Shown in pieces: positions 26,280 to 39,400 of a stretch of 55,000 nucleotides of DNA (position 1 is its first letter; each line of letters starts with the position of its first letter). The notes beneath the pieces are model-generated. The model saw only the letters and a list, made by a program, of their open reading frames with translations, had not been told where the DNA came from and did not search any database. The DNA comes from Glandiceps talaboti. Taxonomy: Eukaryota > Hemichordata > Enteropneusta > Spengelidae. Made by a program: the position numbers and the translations under genes. The stretch spans positions 3,677,634-3,732,633 of the forward strand of contig NC_135562.1 of assembly GCF_964340395.1 (NCBI RefSeq), read 5' to 3'.

Positions 26280-26689
26280 GCACTGGTAGCTGTGCGTACA
26301 TGTTTTCAAAATAAATGAACTGTTGGTCCTCAGTTGGTGCTGAGATTCACACGAACATAGAAACTTCATGTTTTTTTGTTATTCCAAATTTCTGAAGCTG
26401 AATATCCCACCCTTGTGCCAGAAAAGGATTCGGAATGAACACATTTTGTAATTATCAAAGAAGTATGGTTTTCCATGTACCTCTGTTGTTTTCTGAATTA
26501 TCGTCACTGTCGCTATGTGTTAACTGTACACTATTGTACGAACGTATGGAACAGTGTGCTGGGAGACTGACAATGTAGAAGGTGTGACTACAAAACACAT
26601 GTTGACTGTTCGTGCTCATGTAACATCATACGTCCATTTCCCTCAGACCTTGGGTCGCCCCAACACAGACTGTTTCCCTCAAGAAACTG

Positions 26690-27085
26690 GTATCATCATC
26701 GTCATCATCATTATCATCATCATAGTCGTCATCATCATAGTAATAATAATAATGTTAGTTTTTATATAGTGCTTTCCCACTCTGTACTCATTTAAGTGCT
26801 TTACAATTATTACCCCTGGTTCGGATCTATATTGGCACAACATCCCTTTATACTTTCTCAACTCCCTTGGGAGCATACAATCCATTGCAGCCTTTACAAG
26901 CGCTTAGGATTAAAGCATTCACATTGCACCCTCTATCCTACCAGGTCCCCAATTATACATCTGGGTGGACTAAGACACAGTCATGGTTCCAATCTTGCCC
27001 AAGGACTTTAGCCACTCAGAAACAAAGAGCAGTGATGGGGCTCAACCTACAACCTGCAGATTCAAATCCTGCCATGCTAACCATT
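26690..27085 (-). mobile_element. SINE-like retroposon
   Basis: Read on the minus strand, the element ends in GTGGGAAAGCACTATATAAA followed by an ATT/ATC trinucleotide tail (plus 26690-26758). This 3' tail type, with AAGCGCT/ATATAAA and trinucleotide repeats, is common in SINEs of aquatic animals. The 5' part contains GATTTGAATCTGCAGGTTG, which resembles a degenerate tRNA B-box region, but a full tRNA head was not demonstrated. Length is about 390 bp. Confidence 0.7.
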
Positions 27086-27192
27086 CGTAACAAATCTATA
27101 TGTAGCTGTCATATTGTTGCTCAAGGTATTTTACAAATTTGCAGCACGGATTTTGATATTTCCGTGTTGTAATCGTTTGTGTATGGGTATAT

Positions 27193-27302
27193 ATCAAGGG
27201 TAAGTAGGGGTACCTGCTATTGGATATATATGTGTGTGTGTGTGTGTGTCCCTAGCTTGGTCACTTATATTCAATAGCAGGTACCCCTATTTACCCTTGG
27301 TA
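27193..27302. repeat. 110-bp inverted repeat with a (TG)n loop
   Basis: AAGGGTAAGTAGGGGTACCT is answered by AGGTACCCCTATTTACCCTT; the TATTG/CAATA ends also pair. The loop holds a TG dinucleotide run. Confidence 0.9.
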
Positions 27303-27424
27303 AAGGCGGAAAAAGTCCTTTTGTCTGGGTACTATAAATACCTTGTGATGACGTAATCGATCGGATATTTACAGTCGAACGGAGTCAGAGGGGTTAATTA
27401 ACACAAACACAGCAGACATCTGAA

Positions 27425-30400
27425 ACATTTTAAAACACTTTATTTCTCTCAATTGTAACAAAAGTGTGGCCACATGATTGAAATTTGACATCTACTGGCA
27501 GTACTGATAAAACTTATATACCTTAAAACAAAACACCATGCATTCTGTGTAAATGGCAGGATTTAGAATTAAAATCACTTCTCTGGAAGACAAATGATGT
27601 CTATAGTCTTTCTCAAAATACAGCATTTGCATAAAAACACAATTTGAAAGCATAAAGGGTACAGCTGACTCTGAGATTAGCAACACGTTGCAGCATATGG
27701 TTGACATATTACAGTACAGTTCAAGAACCCTGGTGTCACTCTGATTGTAACACTTGGTTAACATGGTTGTTCCGGCATCAACCCTTCCAGTTCCTAACAC
27801 TTGCTGAACAGATATTATGCCATTTGATATTAAAGAGTGTGCGCTTTACAATTGTAAATAAGACCTTGAGCTGTATTTTCAAATCACAAAAAATCGCTAA
27901 TCAATAGGTTTGATCATTTTAATAGCCTTGGATAAAGATAGCCCAATTTCATAGCCCTTGATAGAGATGAGTATTTCGAAGTTGTTTACACAACAAAAAC
28001 AAAAGCACAAATAAAACAAAACGCACTCACACACACATACACACACACACACACACACACCCTTGATAGAGATGAGTATTTCGAGGTTGTTTACACAACA
28101 CAAACAAAAGCACAAACAAAACAAAACACACACACACACATGTACACACACACAGACATGCAGACACATACTCCATCATGCCTAGATTCATTTCATGTAA
28201 TATACTGAGTCTTAGTTATGTTGAGCTTAAACCAATAAAGATTGTCTGACTTAAAAGGTCTGAATGTTTAAAAAACACTGATTAAAAGATAGCCCACGAT
28301 GTGTTCAAAAGTCTTGAATTATGTTAAAGTTTTGTTTACAAACATGTAAATGTTGAAAAAATACTACCCTTCTTATACCCTAATCTCCAAAGTGTGATAT
28401 GAAAGTATAAACAAACAATCCTTAGCAAAAATTACGATAGAAATTACTTTTCATTTCAATAAAAATAATCTAAAACTACTTCACTTGTTCTTTTTACATT
28501 TAAGTAATATTTCACTTCACTCAAAAACTGCACTAGTTGTACCTGGGGTATTATTTTTTTCAATTCGACAATTAACAACATATTTGCTGAAAATTGTTTA
28601 CATACCAATATTTAGACATTGTGCATGTTAATTAATATGTAGTACAGTAAAAAGTTGAAACTGACTAGTGGTGGGGGTCGGGGTGGGGGTGTCTGAGACT
28701 TTAATTTCTTATTTTATTTATTTAATTGTACCATATTATGCATAAAACTACACAAATACATTAACCCAAAGGTAATTCATTACTGTTCTGAGAGTATGAT
28801 ATTCTGAGTAACTGACATCATCCCAGAAGATGGACAGTTACAGGGACATAACTGACAAGTACTTTCACACAGTCTGAAGTTACATATATTGAAGCTAACC
28901 TTTTCACACCTCTGGTTACTCAACACCTCCAGGAAATATGGACCATTCTGTTAGATCATGGGGTCATAAGGGCCCTTATACCTCCATGGTCAGATCCAGT
29001 TTAATAGACACTAAAGAAGGACAAGTGATTTGTTCGAAACTTGTCTGTTTCTCAATCAAAATGGAAGAACAGAACTTGTGTATTAATCTTAGAGCTTACA
29101 TGATGAACATACATAGTGTTATTATGAGTAAATCATAATATTTAACAATTAATCTTTTTTTTTAAATGTTCCCATTTCAGCTAGTTTAGCTTTAGATAAT
29201 ACTTTACAATCACCCTCAAATTCTTTCTTTGAGAAGATCAAAAACTTATTTTTTGGCACTAGGCACTTATGGTCCTAATCATTGTAATTGGCATTTTTTT
29301 TCCAATCTGTCTCCATTTAGGTGAGATTAAAGAAGAAACAGTAAACTATCGGAAAATGTCATCATGGCTTTTGAGAAATAAGCCATCTTTAGAAAATGGT
29401 AAAAACAAAAATTTCATTTGACCCTTTAATACTTTGAACCAACTTTAATTCACTTTGTTGGTTAGATTTTTTGAGGAAAAATTGAGATTTGAAATCACAC
29501 ATGAACAATTATAAAAATGTTAAAAAGCAAAAAATAAATTTTGCCATTAGCTCCTTCATATTATAATTAATTTTGATAGACAAATTTGTTTTATGATTAA
29601 ACATCTTGGAAAATAAATGTTTATTGTTATTTTTGTGAAGCGGGCATACAACCCACTTTTGTTCTCTGAGTTGAAATTTAACAAAATCTTGAAAATCAGC
29701 AACAGCACACCTTTTAATATTCATGCATCAAAATTTGTCGTCTATCAAAAAAGTAGTTCCATAAGTTAATTTACAATTAAAATAACAAAATTTGAAGTAT
29801 AATGTCATCTATCTCGACAACAAGTGTACTCACAATGCTATATTTTATCATCTGGCTTTACAAAAATCTTACAATAGAGATATTTGCCAAACCAGACAAT
29901 AACGTAGTTTTGTTTCAGGTTTTGTGAATTTAACTGTAAATTGGCAGTGATTTGAAATAAAATACACATTTTATATCAGGCAAATCAAGTACAGCACCTA
30001 TAACAAAATACATCATTTATAAATCAATAACATTCCTATATTTGTTTTCAATAAAATGAAAATATCAGAATCTCAAGTAATAACTTGTTCCTGAATATCA
30101 TTTGAATATTCATTTTCATTTCCTGAGATGTAGTGCATATTATTTGCTGATGGAACAATCTACAGGCATTTGGTTCTGAGCCAAGATATTTGTAGTGGTC
30201 ATTGTAAATTAAGAAAACAGTTGGATAATTATATTATCAAGAACGGGTAACAAAAGGAAATGGCAAACCTTAAATGAACAAAGGTTAACCTAATTTTACC
30301 ATACGTGAATTTCTTAATATTACGGGAACCCAAGAAAAGTTATTTTTCACCAATCATGCATTTTACAGATTCTCTAACATAGAGTTATAAAAATAGGTAA

Positions 30401-33400
30401 GTTGGCTTAGAAAAGGCCTGTTGCACACTGAGGCAATGCATTATGGGGAAGACACAAAGTCAGGACCCTGGCACCATTTTAACTCTAATGAAGAAAAATT
30501 TGTTTGAAAAAGTGTGAAACTCTTTTAATTTTGTTTAGATTTCAAACAGCATGATTGTTGAGTTTTCATCTTCAGATTCAAGAATTTCATAGCTTTTACT
30601 CTCAGACTGTTTTACTTGCTGTTTTTATTTTCATTTTGAAGTAATTAAGGCACACTGGCTTCTTGAGTACTATGCCTGTATATTATTCAATTTGAAGTAA
30701 CTTGAAAACTGTACATAAACTACTTTGTTTTTCTGATTTACGTAAGTGTAAATTTAATCTTCATATCGTGGAATCATTCTCTTCACCCTCAAACTCTTCT
30801 GAAATCACAAACTTGACACTAGAGGGCGACTTGTCCCCAGAATGCAATGGGTTGTCATTATCTATATCTGGTTCTTTCCCTACTGGAACTGCTGATTTGG
30901 AAAGTAAGGAAGCACTGGCTGCCAATGTTAGGGAAGACCTCTTCCTTTCTCTAGAAATCACAAAAACAGAAAGACAAATTGAAGCCAACAGCTTTATAAC
31001 CATGGTGATCATTGGTGTATAAATATGTACTTCAGGGAATGTTAAATATAATGGTATGCTACTTCTCGTTTTGTGCACATTTGAGAATAAAATATTTTCA
31101 GTGCCATATGACTGTCATGTGACTATCCAGTACAATCAGATGCATTCCTTATTTAATAAAAAGACAAATAGATCTGAAAAAGATATATTTTATTTAGATT
31201 CTGTCTAGATAAGAGTTACTCCTCTGTCCATAATATTTACCTTATTTCTGCTAGCTTTGTCCTTGTTTCAGATCTCCTCATTTCTGTGATTGGATAAAAC
31301 CATAGGAAGACTAGACCAATCAAAAGGAAGAATACAGGTCCTGCTGAAACCAGGATTCTCAAAGCTTCGGCCACAGCTTCAGGCTGTGTACAGGCACCAC
31401 TGTTATACCCAACAAATCTAAAATCATTTGGTAGAGAAAATTTAACTTCAGTTTAAAAAGACGTTAAAATGTTACAAATATTCGATATTGAAAAGCATGC
31501 CCAAAACACTAATTTGCTGCAATATGATCCTACGAATTGCCATATTCCAGTTAGGCATAAAAAAAAAAATAATTGTTTGGTTCCGGTTACCCAACCCCAC
31601 CTTGCATTTTACTGCCGACCCTAAACATTTCTTTAGGTATTAGAGAGAGAAAAAATGAAATCGCAAGAATTGTGAAGTGTGGATGCGGATACTGACATCA
31701 ACTTAAAAAGACAAAATAAAACTGTTCTTCCAATCTGTAATGGCTGTACATCTGATAGAAATAAGTAAGCAACACAGAGACTATATAGAAACCAATGGAA
31801 AACCTGAACTAGTCGCTCACACAGAAAAAAAAAATATTGGAATAAAATAAAAATTTTACCTACCCTAGCTATTCTAAAATTGAGGGTAATCAGAACCACA
31901 CATTTTATTAGGCCTTATCAGAGGCAAGATATTTCTTAGTTTGGCCACTAGGAGTGCTATTTGCAGGTTGTTTTGGTGCCATAAGTGAGGGCCAGAATGA
32001 TAATAAAACAGCACACACAAAGTTACCACTCATTATACATGTCGGTGTAGACCAGAATAGGCAAAGATAGCTGCAGTAATTTGACTTACTCTAAAACTAA
32101 CGCTGATATCCCTAGAGTAACACCAACTGCAAGTTTGGTAAAGAATACATAAAATGAATAAAAGATGGCTTCTTTCCGTGTTCCTGTCTTTACTGTAAAA
32201 TCATCTATTACATCTGGTATCATTGACCTAAAATTAGAATATAAAGTAAAATGTTATAGTGTGGTTTAAGAACATTGCTTTCTGACTAAGCTAGAAATAA
32301 AGTAAAACATTATAGACAAGTGTAGTTTTTAAGAACATTGCTTTCTGACTAAGCTAGAAATAAAGTAAAATATTATAGTGTGGTTTAAGAACGTTGATTT
32401 CTGACTAAGTAAGAAATAAAGTAAAGTACAGTACAGTTTGGAACAATTCTTTTCTAACTTAGCTATAAAGTAACATTATGTACTATACAGCTTTGAAGTG
32501 TTTCATTTCTGACACAGCTCTAGAACACTAATTACTGTTTGATCCAAGCTGATTAAAATCTGATGTAGTGAACTTGATGGGATCTCTTTATTTACCTCTG
32601 TTTCCTACTTTCTTTTTTATTCCATGAGTGAGTGCTTTGTTCCTACATTTGACACTATACCGTAGGAATTAACATTCAAATCCCGAGCAATGAGCGGATG
32701 TACTAATCAACGAGAATGCATAATATACCAAAGTATATATGGGTACAGTACATCAGAATGCTCTGTTTGAAAAGAGATCGAGGGCAGAGTGCAGACAATG
32801 TTACTGTTATTGTTAGGTGGTTCCCTTTGTTTCAATTTCAATTGTTGACTGTGTTATACATGTATTGTCAAACAGATTCTAATTGGTCTAATTGGTCATA
32901 AGTATGAGATTTGAACGTGAACTCCTATGGTAACCGTATTGTATCAGATGTAGGAACAAGGCGCTCACACACAGAACAAAATGAACAACAATAAACATAG
33001 GAAACAGAGGTAAATAAAGAAATTGCATCAAGTTCACTACATCAGATTGTAATCATATGGTGACTGACTAGACTAGAAACAATGTAAACTAATATATGCA
33101 GTACTGAACATGATGAACAATGATTTTTGACAAGGTTGGCATTTGGCATGGTGAATGTAAACACATGAACCAATAACAAGAATGTGTGTAGTCATGACGC
33201 AGAATGACCTGGGTATAAATTCTAAAATTCATTTTCTGTTCGAATTCATACAACTTGGCTTGCATGTTTGGTGTACTATTAGCCTCAATGTGCTGGAGGC
33301 TACTATTGTTGATAGTTACTATTACAACTGCTATACCCTTACCAGGGACAAAGATATGCAACAGAAATAGCTATATCCTTACCAGGGACAAAGATATGCA

Positions 33401-36400
33401 ACAGAAATAGCAGCTCCAGAGACAATCGACAGTGTATAAATAGCAGCTGGGTGGCTATTGGCAAAATATAATGATCCTAAAATTGGTATTTCAATCTGAA
33501 ACAAATCAAAGTTGTAGTCAGAAAAATAATGCATGAATTTGATTTCATTTTAAAATACTGTAAACATTCGCTCACTGTTCCAGTATGAATAGCATTAAAG
33601 ATCCATAGAAGCCAGATAGAAATGTTATGTTCGTTTCTAATTCACCATTCTAAAGTACATGGACATGTATTTTACTGTCCTATCATAAATTGATGTTTCA
33701 GAGTTGAACTGATTTCAAGAGTGATTCTAGAGTCATTTTTCTCTGTTGCAAAATTAACCATTTCCGCATACTGTTTATCAAATGTCTTGAGAAACAATTG
33801 TAATGCAAAGAAATCACACTTATTTAAATACTCACTATCATTCCTATTCCTAGGGTTTTCTTTTTTCCAATCTTGTTCATTATCAATTGCCAAACTGGTA
33901 GGCATATTAATGTTGATATCTGGAAAAAGAAACCAACAGTGAAATTTACATCCCTGTTGTCATAACTCTGAATTTGTAGAATACGCAATGACGAGTTACC
34001 AGAAAGACAAAAGAGTGTAGAATGCACCCCAGGGATGAATTTTGTTTGAATTCAAAGTCCTCAAAATTTATCCAAACTTTATCATTTATTATATTGCCCT
34101 CTGGATTAGTTAAAGAAATTTTGGGTCCATTGTTTTGTTTGCAAAGAAACAATAAACATTTTATGTTCATACAGTATTGGGTGGCCATATTGGATGGCGG
34201 CCATATTGGATTCTAAAATGATAACATTTCGTCATCTATTTCAAAGGATTGTACAGTGACCCCTAATTTTTTATTTCATTTATTATTTCATTTTTTCATG
34301 TACTGTTTAGAGCTTAGGGTTGTGACAGAATTAGGGACTGTTAAACTGATTATTTCAAAGGTTGATTTGACTCTAAAGAGCAGCCTTTGGACTAGAAGTG
34401 AGGCTATCATCTGGTGCATATTGATGAATTTGCGTTTACTTACCAAGAGTAACATTAAGGCTAACTGGTAGTTTTCATATTGAATGGCATGTAATAAATA
34501 CAATGCAAGATTACCCTGTACAATCTGCAAAAAAATGGAGAGATATTGATTGTTATCACTGAAATATTTAGAGGAGTAACTGAAACAATGTCGTCATGTG
34601 TTCTTGCTTATCTAGAATCATGTAGAAACAGTTGTCAGAAAGACAAAAGGTTGAATAGTCTCACCACTTGGAGTGCTGTTTGGCAGCAGTTTTTTGACGA
34701 GAAGTACAGGCCATTGTGTATACTATACTATAGCCTCATAATTTCCAAGTGTTTCATTCATCAAAACTTGGTAACTCTCAACAAATACGAGCAATTTGCT
34801 AACTTTTAGTTAGGCTCAAAAAGAAAATATATCTGGTTCTGGTCACCCTGAATACCCCTGCGTCGATCCTTTTTTTTCCGATATTTTTTGCTTTCCCGTT
34901 CCTGATATCAGGAGAACAAGCAGCTGAAATCTACCCTACATGCCAAGACTGCTTCAATACAAAGCCTAAACTGCTTCAAAGAAAAAGGAAGTTTTTCAAG
35001 AGATAAATATGATAGAACAGAGTATGAAAAGTGTAAAAAAAAAAAATGTATATTTACTAATTTGCAAAAAAAAAAAAAAAAAAAAAAAAAATTGGAAAAA
35101 AAAAATTTGCATCGTCGCACCACTTTAGAAAGTTTACCCTGACCAGAACCAGATATATATATTTTATTGGCCTTATAGCTCATATATTTTCTAGGAACTT
35201 GTTTTAGCTATATTTGTTGATTGCTTCATGTATTGCCACGTGACGATTTCAGACTTCTAGTTTCATCACGGTAGGGTGTCCACTTGTGACACTTGTCACT
35301 TAATTTGAAATTGACTGCAAGGAGGGCTACCTATATATGGTATAATAAAGGGTAATGTTTCAATCCCAGGCCATCACATAAGTGTTATCTTAATAAGGAT
35401 TACATCGGATTATTTTTTATGTTCCGGTCAACTTTTTCTATAGCTCTGCCAGCCAATAGGGAACTTGCAATCCAGACTGAGCGTGCTCAGATGCAAAGGA
35501 CTGCGAGATTATGTGGTTAACGCAATACCTAATCTGGAGCTACCAATAAAATAAACCTCCCACCTCAGGGTGACTATGAATTGATTATCTGTGGTTACAA
35601 ACAATGTAACAATATTGTTAACAATACTAATTGATTAGCATTTATTATCCGATTTCCCATGATGCAACATTCAACATGGCAGGTTTGCAAGTTCCCTATT
35701 GGTTTTTACATCTTAATTTTAATTTTACATGTAATCTGTCACTTACTTGTAAAGATAGAGAGACACACAAAAAACACAACAGAAGCAAAATATAAGGTCC
35801 ATGAGTAAATACATCTTTTAAACTTCCACAAAACTCTTCTCTTTCTTTTTGCTGATCAACAGCATCATCTAAAGAGAGATAAAACAGAAGAAAAACAGCT
35901 GTGATTTAAGGCAGAATGCCTCTAAGGACGTAATTCCCATGAAAACATAGTTCTTAAAATTTCTCCAATCTTAATAACCCATCTTAAGGTCTGTGTCTCA
36001 TCCTTTGTAAATAATAAAGAAATTCCGCCACGTCAGTGCAGTAAGGTCACATCTGCCTATACAATTGCATAGCATAGGTATTGCAATCATAGTGATTTGA
36101 AGATGCATGTACATCATGTTGTTTTCAAAGAAAATGACAGCCTTTTATTTTACCATAGACTTTACACTATTTTCATTGACCATACAATGTATTATCTTCT
36201 AAAATACCTTAATTTTGATATTTATTTAATCTATTTTCTTAATTACCTACATAATGAACATATCTTTTGTAATTTTACTTTTCTTGTGCAAAGTAACACA
36301 AACTAAAGCACAAATTTTCAACTATTTGTACATTTACATTTGTGTTCTCAATGACAATCAAATTTGTGATTCACAGCAACTTTTGTTTCACCTGTTCAGT

Positions 36401-39400
36401 TGGCCTGGCACTAGTAGTTTAGGAGATTTTTTTTGTCTCCCAACAGTCTGCAATCACTCGGGTTGATATTTCACACAAAAGAACACACTTGTATGAAAAC
36501 AAATGTTATAGAGTGAAAAGAGCAAGTCTAATGTTCAGCATCTCTTCTATTCTTTCAGATTCTTTTTTTCTTATTTTTAAAGAATTATCCAATTTTCCCA
36601 CCTTTCTTTTCTGATGTTCCTATGGTTACAATCATACAACTTATGATAAAAAGTATTGAGAGTATCCCTGCTGACAACATGTATGATTGCTCCTGTAAAT
36701 ATAAACAATCGATAAAACCAAAACGTAAATCAGTTAGCTATACACAGTATTATTATAAAATATAATTATAATATCATATTCATGTTTTCCTATGTGATCT
36801 CATATTGTATCTTCCCTTTCTATAGCCTATATGTAGAGTTCACTATCTTGAGTTGAATGTTGAAATATCGATCTCATATACATGTATGCTATTTAATGGA
36901 ACAATTATAAACTCAGCATTGGTAGTACTAGTAATTTGAAAGGCACATGGGCTGTTCCACTGAGCTTTATCGAGGAATGTTAGTGTTAGCAGATTTTTTT
37001 TTTAACCGAAAAGAAGGCTTTGACATGTACTAAGTGGAGTGTGGAGGTCAATTCGCGGTACCTACAATAGCTTTTTACGTCATGCTAGAGGGTCAAATAG
37101 AACAAGGTTGACTTATTCTCATGTGTGACTATAGCAATGCATGTGAAGTATGTGAAGTGGAAGTTCTGGTGCCGATCAAGAAATCAAATGTTTATTACTT
37201 TATGATGTGCCTAGGCAGTAATATTCTATTTCAGGTACCAAGAATTGGGTTGCATTATTAACTTGAACGTTACGACACCAGCAGTTTTTTTTAAAGCAAC
37301 GGAAACTCATCTGTGCACGTATATATAGGTGAACAAATCCTAGCTTTCAACCTGAATCCATGTGTTTACTTCAGGGATGTGAAATCATGTTTATGTACAC
37401 GTAACTTCAAAATAGTGTGTCAGACGGATGGTAAAGTGTAACGGATCACCAGTCCCTGTCTCTGTTTACAAATGGTTGTAATAGTCTTATATATTACTTT
37501 TTGGATTCCCTAATAAACCAGATCAGTTCCCTATACAGGATAGAAACATTCTCAACAGCAACTTGTATCTGGGACAGGCTTCTTCATAAAGAGACTTTAT
37601 GATGGTGTTCAGGAAAGTTTTTATGGACACAATAAGAGGCATACATACCACTGGGTCTCTTTCTTCTGGTGAATACGTTGGAACATCAGTTGAATTTGTA
37701 TCTATACATGGATCCAGGAAATCAATGGAACTAGCTGCTGTCAGACAGAGTGCATGTACTACAATACCAATGACTGTACCTAGGACTTCACATGTCATAC
37801 CTATAACGATAGAATATATACTGTGATTACCTATGATACAACTGCCGACATAAGACTGTGGACTAACGGAACCTTTTTACGAACAGTGAAAGTAAACAAT
37901 TGAATTGGACTAATTAACACTTGACTCATGGAACAACAGAGACTTGTATTACACACCATGGTTTGATAAGAACAGTTTTATGGCCTCTTTATGTATACAA
38001 GAAATGCCAGGGGAACTGGAAATTTGTTTGTGAACATGAGCTAATATGTAAAGTGGCCATACAGCTGTTCTTATCAAATGATAGAATGTAATACAAGTCT
38101 CTATACTTTCAACATGCTGTGCCAAGTGTTACTAATCCAATTCAGTTATTTACTTTCCCTGTTTGTAACAGGTTCCATTCGTCCACGGTTTGGTGTCGGC
38201 AGTTGTAATAATGTCATTGATATCATTGGTGTAGACGCTTGAATGGAGTCTCTAACTAATCCTCAGCTTCTAGAGTTAGTGTGCCAAATGTAAATCTGTA
38301 TGACAAACTGTGATGACCAATATCATGAAGGTAGCAAAATTTAAAATATTTATATTTATATTTTATGTAAAATATCACTTACACTTAAAAGTTAGAGGTG
38401 ATTAAAATTGGCACATAACAGTACTTCCTTATAAATGTTTTCCATAAAAACATGTTATGTTCATGTGATATCTGCCTCAAAAACTTTCAAAGTTGTAAAA
38501 TATTATTCCAGACATGGCAAATCAACAAAATGTACTTACGATATGCTGTAGCAGAGTCTCTATCACTTTGCTGATCACTCAGATACATAGTCAAAGCAGA
38601 GTATGGTAAATGATAGCACTAAAATTTAAAAAACATAAAATTGAAACTAAACTTTAAAAACTCCATAAGAAAAAATATTTATCCATTGTTTTTTCAATTT
38701 CAATTGTTTTCCTAAGATGAACCAACCAACAAAAACAATGTGGTTACCCAAACTATCTGACTGACCCTGAACTTGTTAAAATACTATGAGAATAATATAT
38801 TAAAGGTGCTAGTTAGATTGAAACCAGTCCAATTTGCATAATGATTTACATATCACAAACATGGTGATTTGCATAATAATTTGCATAATGATTGGCATAT
38901 AACATGCATGTCTTCAACATTGACACATAGTATGATATGTTTGTATTTTATACACCAATGGACATTGGGTTCAGTCAGTTCTCTTCACGTGAAATTTGTC
39001 ATTCAAAGATTACCAAAGCTCAAGGATGGTAAACCTTTAATAAATTTCAGGCAGAAATCTGCCTATCATGGTGCATTGGGAGGCAAGGACGGTGTTAGCA
39101 CGTTGCTTGCTCTATAGTGGGGAGAGCACTGGTTTCTAAACAAGCTTGCACAAATAACCAGAGGATTTCCTTTGACGTTTTGCTTGCTTTCCACCCTCTT
39201 TTCTTGTCTATTGCCCATGCACTAGAATCTATTTATGAGTCACCAATGCTTGGAATACAATTCTTTACAGGTAAAACATAAATATACATGGAAAAGTGTG
39301 AAATGCATCTGTTTGCAGAAATGGGTTAACTATAATAAGATTTTATACCTTACATATTTGGTAGCTGTTACTGTCTTGTGAGAAAGTAGAATAAAGTATT

